This document shows, in pieces, positions 15,347 through 22,298 of a DNA stretch of 64,000 bases. The notes under the pieces were generated by a model that worked only from the letters and a program-made list of their open reading frames with translations, did no database searches and was not told where the DNA came from. How positions within the stretch are numbered: position 1 is the first letter of the stretch; the number at the start of each line of letters is the position of its first letter. Source of the DNA: Clostridia bacterium (GTDB taxonomy: Bacteria; Bacillota; Clostridia; Oscillospirales; Acutalibacteraceae); contig JAFTUG010000008.1 in the NCBI GenBank assembly GCA_017466365.1, positions 1 through 64,000 on the forward strand. Reading direction: 5' to 3'. The position numbers were made by a program, and so were the translations under genes.

Positions 15347-16627
15347 TTAGTTTTGAGATGCTTCAAGAGCCTGCTTGACGTCTGCGATAATATCGTCAAC
15401 GTGTTCAATACCGACGGAAAGACGGATAAGGTCATCCGAAATACCGCAGTTGATAAGCTCCTGTGCGGTAAGCTGACGGTGAGTTGTGCTTGCGGGGTGG
15501 AGGCAGCATGTTCTTGCGTCTGCAACGTGAGTTGCAATTTCAGCAATCTTGAGGCTGTCCATGAATTTTGTTGCGGCATCTCTTCCGCCCTTGATTCTGA
15601 ATGAAATAACACCGCTTGTGCCGTCGGGCATGTATTTTTGTGCAAGCTCATAGCCCTTGCTGCCCTTCATGCCGGGATAGGTAACTTCAATCGCACATCC
15701 GCTGTCACGGATAAACTCTGCAACCGCAAGAGCATTTGAGCAGTGTCTTTCAACACGGAGAGGAAGAGTCTCAAGTCCGAGATTGAGGAGGAATGCGTTG
15801 AAGGGTGAGGGGATTGAGCCGAGGTCACGCATGAGCTGTGCCATGCATTTTGTAATATAAGCGGCATTTCCGAAACGCTCTGTATATGTGATGCCGTGAT
15901 ATGAATCGTCGGGAGTTGTGAGACCGGGGAATTTATCGTTTTGTGTCCAGTCAAACTTGCCGCCGTCAACAATAACACCGCCAACGCTTGTTGCATGACC
16001 GTCCATATATTTTGTTGTTGAGTGGATAACTATATCAGCACCAAGCTCGAAGGGACGGCAGTTAACGGGGGTGGGGAAGGTGTTGTCGATGATGAGGGGA
16101 ATGCCGTGCGAATGAGCGGCATTTGCAAATTTTTCAAAATCAAGCACTTCAAGTGCGGGATTTGAAAGCGATTCTGCAAAAAGAGCCTTTGTGTTGGGTC
16201 TGATAGCGGCGTTAAGCTCTTCTTCCGTTGCCTGGGGACTTACAAAAGTGAAATCGATTCCAAGCTTTCTCATTGTAACGTTGAAAAGGTTGAAGGTGCC
16301 GCCGTAGATTGTTGATGCGCTTACAACGTGGTCGCCTGCACCTGCAATGTTGAAAATTGAATAGAATGATGCAGCCTGACCCGATGAGGTAAGCATTGCG
16401 CCAACACCGCCTTCAAGGTCTGCAATCTTTGCAGCAACAGCATCGTTGGTGGGATTTGCAAGACGGGTGTAGAAATAACCCGAAGCTTCAAGGTCGAAAA
16501 GCTTGCCCATTTCAACGCTTGAATCATATTTATAGGTTGTGCTCTGATAAACGGGAACCTGTCTGGGCTCGCCGTTCTTGGGTGAGTATCCGCTTAAAAT
16601 GCACTTTGTATTAATCTTATAGCTCAT
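15347..16627 (-). CDS. metY: O-acetylhomoserine sulfhydrylase
   Basis: The 426-aa protein belongs to the Cys/Met-metabolism PLP family. MetY-type features are the YKINTKCILSGYSPKNGEPRQ start, YQSTTYKYDSS, the SSGQAA phosphate-binding loop and the PLP lysine in HSTTKYMDGH (about 200-209). The length exceeds cystathionine synthases and lyases and matches O-acetylhomoserine aminocarboxypropyltransferase, which makes homocysteine directly from sulfide. It begins 2 nt after the stop of the homoserine kinase/PGM-like gene, so the pair is coupled around homoserine. Confidence 0.93.
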   Translation of the reverse strand: MSYKINTKCILSGYSPKNGEPRQVPVYQSTTYKYDSSVEMGKLFDLEASGYFYTRLANPTNDAVAAKIADLEGGVGAMLTSSGQAASFYSIFNIAGAGDHVVSASTIYGGTFNLFNVTMRKLGIDFTFVSPQATEEELNAAIRPNTKALFAESLSNPALEVLDFEKFANAAHSHGIPLIIDNTFPTPVNCRPFELGADIVIHSTTKYMDGHATSVGGVIVDGGKFDWTQNDKFPGLTTPDDSYHGITYTERFGNAAYITKCMAQLMRDLGSIPSPFNAFLLNLGLETLPLRVERHCSNALAVAEFIRDSGCAIEVTYPGMKGSKGYELAQKYMPDGTSGVISFRIKGGRDAATKFMDSLKIAEIATHVADARTCCLHPASTTHRQLTAQELINCGISDDLIRLSVGIEHVDDIIADVKQALEASQN

Positions 16628-16629
16628 TT

Positions 16630-17841
16630 TTATGCCTCCAAGAATTCTTTCATAAGTCCGCAGCCGACTTCAACGAAATCGCCTGTTGCCTTAGCTGTGT
16701 TTTCGTTTATTGTTTCAACGCCGTCAACCTCGCCGTTCTTATGGTAAATCATAAAGGGAACGGGGTCGGAAGCGTGAGTTTTTGTAACGATGGGTGTGGG
16801 GTGGTCGGGGAGAATCATAATCTTGTAATCCTCGCCGCAACCGTTGAGATAATCAAGAACGATGGGGAGAACTCTCTCGTCAATGAGTTCGATTGCTCTG
16901 ATTTTGTTTTCGGGCTCATTTCTGTGGCCGCATTCATCGGGAGCTTCGATATGAATATAAACAAGGTCCTTGCCGTTTTTCCATTCGTCAACAGCCGCTT
17001 GTGCCTTGCCCTCAAAGTTTGTGTCGATATAACCCGTTGCGCCTTCAACTTCGGGAACACCCATGCCTGCGCAGATTGCGATGCCCTTAAGAAGGTCAAC
17101 TGCGGAAACGATACTGCCTTTTACGCCGTAAGTTTCTTCAAAATCGGAAAGAGCAGGCTTGCTGCCTTCGCCCCAGAGCCAGATTGAGTTTGCGGGAGCC
17201 TTGCCCTCTGCAATTCTCTTTTTGTTTACGGGGTGGTCCTTGAGAAGCTCATAGCTTTCTTTCATCATTGCGATGAGCTTTTCTGCATTGGGTGCGGTTG
17301 AAAGATATTCACCGACAACTCTGCCCGAAATATCGTGGGGAGGGGTCATCTTTCCGAGATCGGTTGTGCCGTTGTTCCAGATAAGACAGTGACGGTAGCT
17401 TACGCCGTTGTAATATCTGAATTCGTCATTGCCGAAATGCTCCTGAACGGTTTTGATGATTTCCGCCGCATCTTCGCTTGAAATATCGCCTGCGGAATAG
17501 TCAATCATGGTTTTATCTTCATAGTTCTCTTCGTCGCTGAGTGTAACAACGTTGCAGCGAAGAGCAACATCGGTATCCTTCATTTTAACGCCGATGCTTA
17601 CAGCCTCAAGGGGTGAACGGCCCGTATAGCAAACCTTGGGGTCATAGCCGAGAACGCTTAAGTTTGCAACGTCGCTGCCGGGTTTAAGACCGTCTGCAAC
17701 AGTCTTAACAAGACCTACTCTGCCTTTCTTCGCAAGCGCATCAAAATTCGGCTTTTTGGCAAGCTCCATGGGAGTTTTGCCGCCGAGTGCGGGAACGGGA
17801 TAATCCGCCATTCCGTCATAAAGTATAACTGCGTATTTCAT
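16630..17841 (-). CDS. ApgM-superfamily protein, proposed homoserine kinase
   Basis: The 403-aa protein belongs to the alkaline-phosphatase-like, archaeal-type cofactor-independent phosphoglycerate mutase group. It shows the DGMAD metal motif at the N-terminus, GSDVANLSVLGYDP containing the nucleophilic Ser, and late metal ligands in ILPDHPTP and KTHASDPVPF. Members of one bacterial subfamily are proposed homoserine kinases in genomes lacking ThrB. Two facts here favour that reading: the gene is coupled to metY, and a standard gpmI is present at 63591. Without assay the mutase activity cannot be excluded. It follows dcd by 22 nt. Confidence 0.8.
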   Translation of the reverse strand: MKYAVILYDGMADYPVPALGGKTPMELAKKPNFDALAKKGRVGLVKTVADGLKPGSDVANLSVLGYDPKVCYTGRSPLEAVSIGVKMKDTDVALRCNVVTLSDEENYEDKTMIDYSAGDISSEDAAEIIKTVQEHFGNDEFRYYNGVSYRHCLIWNNGTTDLGKMTPPHDISGRVVGEYLSTAPNAEKLIAMMKESYELLKDHPVNKKRIAEGKAPANSIWLWGEGSKPALSDFEETYGVKGSIVSAVDLLKGIAICAGMGVPEVEGATGYIDTNFEGKAQAAVDEWKNGKDLVYIHIEAPDECGHRNEPENKIRAIELIDERVLPIVLDYLNGCGEDYKIMILPDHPTPIVTKTHASDPVPFMIYHKNGEVDGVETINENTAKATGDFVEVGCGLMKEFLEA

Positions 17842-17863
17842 TTATATCATCCTTCCGTAGGGT

Positions 17864-18400
17864 TTATTTTATTTCTTTATCCTGAAAAACTCTTGAACCT
17901 GTTGCGCCTCTTTGCCCCTGATATTTGCCGCAGTAGGGGTTGAGAGCTTTTTCATCCATCTTTGCAAAAACAAGCTGACCTACTCTGCGTCCTGCTTTAA
18001 GTTCGATTGCACAGCGGTTTGCATTGAAAAGTTCAAGAGTTATTTCACCCTTGAAGCCGGGGTCAACCCAGCCTGCATTCTGAATGAAAAGACCCATTCT
18101 GCCGAGCGAGCTTCTGCCTTCAACGAATGCGGTTAAATCATCGGGAAGCTCAAAATATTCCATGGTTGTTGCAAGTACAAACTGACCGGGAAGCAAAACA
18201 TAGGTGTCCGTTTCAATGGTTTCATATTCGATTTTGTCGGCAAGGTTTATTATTCCCGTTGAGGAATCCTTAACAATGCTGAAGGTGTTGCCGAGCCTTA
18301 TGTCAATGCTTGCAGGCTGAATCTGCGCAGGTTCGATAGGTTCTGCAACAAGTGTGCCTTCCTCAAGCATTTTTGTTAATGTTTTATCTGAAAGTATCAT
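17864..18400 (-). CDS. dcd: dCTP deaminase, possibly dUMP-forming
   Basis: The 178-aa product matches dCTP deaminase: IQPASIDIRLG, the phosphate-binding and catalytic stretch VEGRSSLGRMGLFIQ, and NAGWVDPGFKGEITLE with the catalytic Glu. The AGW(V/I)D pattern is the form seen in bifunctional deaminase/dUTPase enzymes, which convert dCTP straight to dUMP, rather than the E. coli TAHRIDPGW form; this is inference. It begins 10 nt after ttcA and has an AAGGAG ribosome site. Confidence 0.9.
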   Translation of the reverse strand: MILSDKTLTKMLEEGTLVAEPIEPAQIQPASIDIRLGNTFSIVKDSSTGIINLADKIEYETIETDTYVLLPGQFVLATTMEYFELPDDLTAFVEGRSSLGRMGLFIQNAGWVDPGFKGEITLELFNANRCAIELKAGRRVGQLVFAKMDEKALNPYCGKYQGQRGATGSRVFQDKEIK

Positions 18401-18410
18401 AATTTACTCC

Positions 18411-19121
18411 TTAATAACCGTTGATTTTTTTTCTCTGCATTGCACCGAGAATTTTTTCACGGACGTTGCCGTATTTCTTTTCAAGGGAATTGAGGAATAC
18501 CTTGACCTCCTGCCTTTCCGTTGTGCCGTCGGCAGGGCATTTGCTCTTGACGGTCGGCAGGTTTTCTTTACGGCATACCCTTGCGCAGTCGCTTTCCCTT
18601 GCGAAAATCATCGGTCTTATCATATAAATATCTTTTCGTGAAAGATAGGTTACGGGCATAAAGCAATCAAGTGTGCCGCCGTTAAAAAGATTCATTATGA
18701 ATGTTTCGGCAACGTCATCGAGATGATGCCCGAGCGCGATTTTGTTGCAGCCCGCCGCTTTTGCAGCATCGTGAAGCGCACCTCTGCGCATTCTTGCGCA
18801 CAGACTGCAGGGGTTGCTTTCCTTTCTTATATCGAAAATAACCTCGGCAAGCTGTGTTCTTTTTATAATGTATTCAATATCATACTTTTTGCAAAGCTCT
18901 TCAATTGCCGAATAATCGGCATCCTCACCGCCGAAACGGGGGTCGAGAGTTATTGCAACAAGCTCGAATTTTTCGGGGTAGAATATGCGCAGGTTTGCCA
19001 TTGCCGCAAGGAGCGCAACGGAATCCTTGCCACCCGATACTCCGACGGCTATTCTGTCACCCTCTTTTATCATGTCGTATTGCTGACAGGCTGAGCGCAT
19101 ATAGCTCAAAAGTTTCTGCAT
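18411..19121 (-). CDS. TtcA-like tRNA thiolation ATPase
   Basis: The 236-aa protein has the PP-loop GVSGGKDSV at about 28-36, which adenylates the target base, and a CSLCARMRRG Cys pair plus a later Cys (KSKCPAD) that can bind an iron-sulfur cluster, as in TtcA. It also has ALGHHLDDVAETF. TtcA makes 2-thiocytidine at position 32 of tRNA; short Firmicute members may have other thiolation targets. The ribosome site (AAAGTGAT) is weak and lies directly against the end of the MITE, so insertion may have altered its expression. Confidence 0.85.
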   Translation of the reverse strand: MQKLLSYMRSACQQYDMIKEGDRIAVGVSGGKDSVALLAAMANLRIFYPEKFELVAITLDPRFGGEDADYSAIEELCKKYDIEYIIKRTQLAEVIFDIRKESNPCSLCARMRRGALHDAAKAAGCNKIALGHHLDDVAETFIMNLFNGGTLDCFMPVTYLSRKDIYMIRPMIFARESDCARVCRKENLPTVKSKCPADGTTERQEVKVFLNSLEKKYGNVREKILGAMQRKKINGY

Positions 19122-19131
19122 AATATCACTT

Positions 19132-19410
19132 TAGAGTGGCGGGAGTAATCCGAACTGTGTTTTTTATCGGATGATTTCCGCCTTCCCTTCGTTAAAATAC
19201 TCACAAATCCGGCAAGGATTTGTTGCGTTTTGTGCCTTGGTAAGCCAAAAATCCTCACGATAAAAAATCTTCGACCTGAAAGCAAAGGATTTTAAAATGA
19301 TTTTTGGCGATTGAGTGAGCAGGAAGGCTGACGCCTTTCAATCACGAAACGCCGAAAAGCGTTGAAAAGACTCGCTTTCAGGCATAGTTCGGATTGCTCC
19401 CGTCACTCTA
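19132..19410. mobile_element. MITE with 28-bp terminal inverted repeats
   Basis: The left end 19132-19159 and right end 19383-19410 are inverted copies of TAGAGTGRCGGGAGYAATCC and 8 more bases, matching at 25 of 28 positions. Each end begins with TA, consistent with the TA target duplication of Tc1/mariner-IS630 transposases. The 279-bp element has no significant gene. Its interior is self-complementary, for example CCTGAAAGC (19275-19283) with GCTTTCAGG (19374-19382). The right end supplies the TGA stop of ymdB, and the left end touches the ttcA ribosome site. Confidence 0.85.
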
Positions 19411-20173
19411 TGGTAACAGGCTCGATGTTGATTACCTTGCCCGTTTTGTTTTCAATTTCAAAAATACAGCCGTTCATCATGCATTCGCCCTCGGCTGTAT
19501 CAAATCTTGCAGGCATTCCTGTACGAAGCCAGTCAATCGAAATTTCGGGTTTAACTCCCAAAACAGACTGCTTCGGACCCGTCATGCCGATATCGGTTAT
19601 ATATGCCGTGCCGTTCGGAAGTATCTGCGCATCGTTCGTCATAACATGTGTATGAGTGCCGAAAACGGCGGATACTCTGCCGTCAAGATAAAATCCCATG
19701 GCTCTTTTTTCGGCGGTTGCCTCTGCGTGAAAATCGACTAATTTTATTTTGCAGTCGGCAATCTTCGGAAGTATTTCATCGATTGCGGTGAACGGGTTAT
19801 CGCATTTATCCATATAAACCGTACCTGCGAGATTTACTATGCCGATTTTTGCAAATCCCATATCAACAGCGGAATATCCCTTGCCGGGGTTGGTTTTGTG
19901 GAAGTTTGCGGGTCTTATGATATCCTCTCTTTCATCGAGCATTTCATAAAACTCACGGCGGCGGTATACATGATTTCCCGTTGTTATAAAATCAACGCCG
20001 CTGTCAAAAAGAAACTGCGCCGAAAACGGAGTTATGCCGTTGCCCACAGCCGAATTTTCGCCGTTGGCAATGCAGAAATCTATTCCCTTTATTTTTTTGT
20101 ATGACGGCAAAATGCTGCGCAGAAATTCACAGCCCTTTGCGGAAACAACATCGCCGATAACGAGAATATTCAT
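19403..20173 (-). CDS. ymdB: YmdB-family metallophosphoesterase
   Basis: The 256-aa protein matches the TIGR00282 family. It has NILVIGDVVSAKGCE, ANGENSAVGNGIT, TTGNHVYRRRE and FGTHTHVMTNDAQ, which together supply the dinuclear metal site of a calcineurin-like fold. In Bacillus it is a 2',3'-cAMP phosphodiesterase needed for biofilm and nanotube programmes, and it is conserved beside rny. Here it follows rny by 68 nt, but a terminator-like hairpin lies in the gap. Its last codon and stop fall inside the right repeat of the MITE. GGAGGA precedes the ATG. Confidence 0.93.
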   Translation of the reverse strand: MNILVIGDVVSAKGCEFLRSILPSYKKIKGIDFCIANGENSAVGNGITPFSAQFLFDSGVDFITTGNHVYRRREFYEMLDEREDIIRPANFHKTNPGKGYSAVDMGFAKIGIVNLAGTVYMDKCDNPFTAIDEILPKIADCKIKLVDFHAEATAEKRAMGFYLDGRVSAVFGTHTHVMTNDAQILPNGTAYITDIGMTGPKQSVLGVKPEISIDWLRTGMPARFDTAEGECMMNGCIFEIENKTGKVINIEPVTIE

Positions 20174-20183
20174 TCATTCCTCC

Positions 20184-20215
20184 AAAAAACATGGGACTGC
20201 ATTGCTGCAGCCCCA
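20184..20215 (-). terminator. Intrinsic terminator or attenuator between rny and ymdB
   Basis: On the minus strand TGGGGCTGCA-GCAA-TGCAGTCCCA is followed by TGTTTTTT, which runs straight into the GGAGGA ribosome site of ymdB. Partial read-through would set the ymdB-metY level. Confidence 0.75.
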
Positions 20216-20241
20216 CTTTTTAATCAAAACAAGTACAGAGA

Positions 20242-21804
20242 TTATTTTGCGTAATCAATAGTTCTGCTTTCTCTGATAAGGTTAACTTTAATCTGACCGG
20301 GATATTCCATGCTTTCTTCGATTTTCTTTGCAACGTCTCTTGCAAGAAGAACCATCTTATCATCATTGATAACCTCGGGCTTAACCATAATTCTGACCTC
20401 ACGGCCTGCCTGAATAGCGAATGAACGGTCAACGCCTTCAAAGGAGCATGCAATTTCTTCGAGCTTTTCAAGTCGCTTGATATAGTTCTGAACATCTTCA
20501 CGTCTTGCGCCGGGTCTTGCAGCCGAAATAGCATCGGCAGCCTGAACGAGAACGGCGGTGATTGTTTTAGCCTCAATCTCACCGTGGTGAGCCTTGATTG
20601 CGTGAACGATGTTATCGTTTTCTTTGAATTTCTTTGCGAAATCTGCGCCGAGGTCAACGTGTGAACCTTCCATTTCGTGGTCAAGTGCCTTACCGATATC
20701 ATGCAGCAAGCCTGCTCTTTTTGCGGTCTTTACGTCGGTGCCAAGTTCCGAAGCCATAAGACCTGCAATATAAGAAACTTCAAGTGAATGCTTGAGAACA
20801 TTCTGACCGTAGCTTGTGCGGTATCTGAGCTTACCGATGAGCTTGACGATTTCGGGATGAACTCCGTTGACGCCTGCATCGATAAGTGCGTGTTCACCTG
20901 TCTGCTTAATGGTTGTTTCAACCTCACGCTTTGCTTTTTCGTACATTTCCTCGATTCTTGCAGGATGAATTCTGCCGTCTGCAATAAGCTTTTCGAGAGT
21001 AAGGCGTGCGATTTCTCTGCGAACGGGATCGAAGCTGGAAACGGTGATTGCTTCGGGAGTATCGTCGATAATAAGGTCAACCCCCGTAATCATTTCGAGA
21101 GTTCTTACGTTTCTGCCCTCTCTGCCGATGATCCTTCCCTTCATTTCATCGTTGGGAAGACCAACAACCGAAACAGCAGCCTCTGCTATATGGTCGGCAG
21201 CGCAGCGCTGAATTGCGGTTGTAATAATCTCTCTTGCAATCTGGTCAGCTTCGTCTTTTGCTTTCTGTTCAGTTTCCTGAATCTTAACTGCTTTTTCGTG
21301 GTCAAGCTCGTTTGTGAGAGCGTTGAGGATATACTCTTTAGCCTGTTCTTTTGTCAAGCCGGAAATTCTCTCGAGCATTTCAAATTCACTCTTTTTTATG
21401 CTCTCGATTTCTTCAAGCTTAAGTTCGGCAGCCTTGATTTTTTCGTTAAGAGTTTCATCCTTCTTTTCAAGGTTTTCGCTCTTCTTATCAAGGGCTTCTT
21501 CTTTTTGGTTGATTCGGCGCTCCATGCGCTGAACCTCGTTGCGTCTTTCACGCAGTTCTTTTTCTGTTTCTGTTCTCTGCTTGTGGATTTCATCCTTAGC
21601 TTCAAGGATAGCTTCTTTTTTCTTCGCTTCGGCAGCTGCTATTGCATCGCTGACAATTTTGTTTGCTTCCTGTTCAGCGGAACCGATAGCTGCTTCGGCA
21701 ATCTTTTTCCTATGTAAACCGCCGAGAATAAACATGAGAACCATGCCTATAACTCCGACAACGGCAACAAGAATTAAAATCCAAAGGGATACCTGTGTGT
21801 TAAT
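20242..21804 (-). CDS. rny: Ribonuclease Y
   Basis: RNase Y is the membrane-bound endonuclease that starts mRNA decay in many Firmicutes. The 520-aa reading has an N-terminal membrane helix, a long charged coiled coil (about 30-190), a KH domain ([15 protein letters not shown]) and an HD domain with [12 protein letters not shown]. The only canonical upstream codon in frame is TTG at 21846, but AAAGGAGG lies downstream of it. That ribosome site is 8 nt before ATT at 21802-21804 (Ile-Asn-Thr-Gln), which therefore appears to be the start. The next ATG lies inside the membrane helix. Confidence 0.95.
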   Translation of the reverse strand: MNTQVSLWILILVAVVGVIGMVLMFILGGLHRKKIAEAAIGSAEQEANKIVSDAIAAAEAKKKEAILEAKDEIHKQRTETEKELRERRNEVQRMERRINQKEEALDKKSENLEKKDETLNEKIKAAELKLEEIESIKKSEFEMLERISGLTKEQAKEYILNALTNELDHEKAVKIQETEQKAKDEADQIAREIITTAIQRCAADHIAEAAVSVVGLPNDEMKGRIIGREGRNVRTLEMITGVDLIIDDTPEAITVSSFDPVRREIARLTLEKLIADGRIHPARIEEMYEKAKREVETTIKQTGEHALIDAGVNGVHPEIVKLIGKLRYRTSYGQNVLKHSLEVSYIAGLMASELGTDVKTAKRAGLLHDIGKALDHEMEGSHVDLGADFAKKFKENDNIVHAIKAHHGEIEAKTITAVLVQAADAISAARPGARREDVQNYIKRLEKLEEIACSFEGVDRSFAIQAGREVRIMVKPEVINDDKMVLLARDVAKKIEESMEYPGQIKVNLIRESRTIDYAK

Positions 21805-21872
21805 GGCTGTTTCCTCCTTTTTTAAATTTTTGTGACTTTTCGTCAATATGATAAATTACTTGAAAAATCAAT

Positions 21873-21926
21873 CAATGGTGTTTCAGAATGCAAAAACATT
21901 CATCTTGGCACAAAATAACACCATTG
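21873..21926 (-). promoter_or_regulatory. 5'-terminal hairpin of rny mRNA
   Basis: CAATGGTGTT and AACACCATTG form a perfect 10-bp outer stem (21873-21882 with 21917-21926). A GAATG/CATTC inner stem (21886-21890 with 21897-21901) lies inside it. The predicted +1 lies at about 21925, so the mRNA would begin at the base of the stem. Confidence 0.55.
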
Positions 21927-21931
21927 TATTA

Positions 21932-21960
21932 ATAGTATACTTTTATAATGTTATTGTCAA
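21932..21960 (-). promoter_or_regulatory. Promoter of rny
   Basis: Minus-strand consensus TTGACA, exactly 17 bp and TACTAT. The leader to the ATT start is about 120 nt. Confidence 0.8.
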
Positions 21961-21991
21961 GTTTTTTATGAATTTTTCCTGATAAATTCTA

Positions 21992-22023
21992 TTGACTTTG
22001 GCGTTTCGTAGTGATAATATAAT
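21992..22023 (+). promoter_or_regulatory. Probable promoter of T-box-thrS
   Basis: TTGACT at 21992-21997 with GATAAT at 22013-22018 (15-bp spacer) or TATAAT at 22018-22023 (20-bp spacer). The spacing is not ideal, so the exact -10 is uncertain. Confidence 0.5.
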
Positions 22024-22039
22024 GATAATATCACAAAAT

Positions 22040-22267
22040 CAATGAAGCAGAAGGCTGTTTGCATCGGGTCTTTTTCAGAGAGCCGCCCCTCGGCTGTGAA
22101 GGCGGCAAGGATTCGCAATCAGTTACCGCCTGCCGAGTGCCGCCGTAATCAAGGTGAGCCGTATCAGCTGCGTTAAGGCTGCCGAGAGCCGATTTTTAAT
22201 CGGAATGACGGGTGGAACCGTGGAGTATATTATGCTTCATCCTGTTTTTTACGGGATGAAGCTTTTT
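22040..22267 (+). promoter_or_regulatory. T-box riboswitch for threonyl-tRNA synthetase
   Basis: The leader has a stem I region, the T-box core GGGTGGAACCGTG (22210-22222) and an intrinsic terminator GCTTCATCC...GGATGAAGC plus T6 (22234-22267). The T-box sequence can pair as antiterminator when uncharged tRNA binds. A threonine codon ACC at 22125-22127, within CAGTTACCGCC, is the likely specifier. Uncharged tRNA-Thr would turn thrS on. Confidence 0.9.
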
Positions 22268-22298
22268 TATTTGTAAATTATGAAAGGATATGATAAAT

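Noticed and set aside
20788-21717. 309-aa plus-strand ORF opposite rny
   Set aside because: Antisense shadow of the RNase Y coiled coil; Phe/Leu/Cys bias and no start signals.
21847-22298. Possible second riboswitch before rny
   Set aside because: The conserved GGGTGGAACC core, terminator and orientation belong to a single T-box facing thrS; the rny side shows only a simple hairpin.
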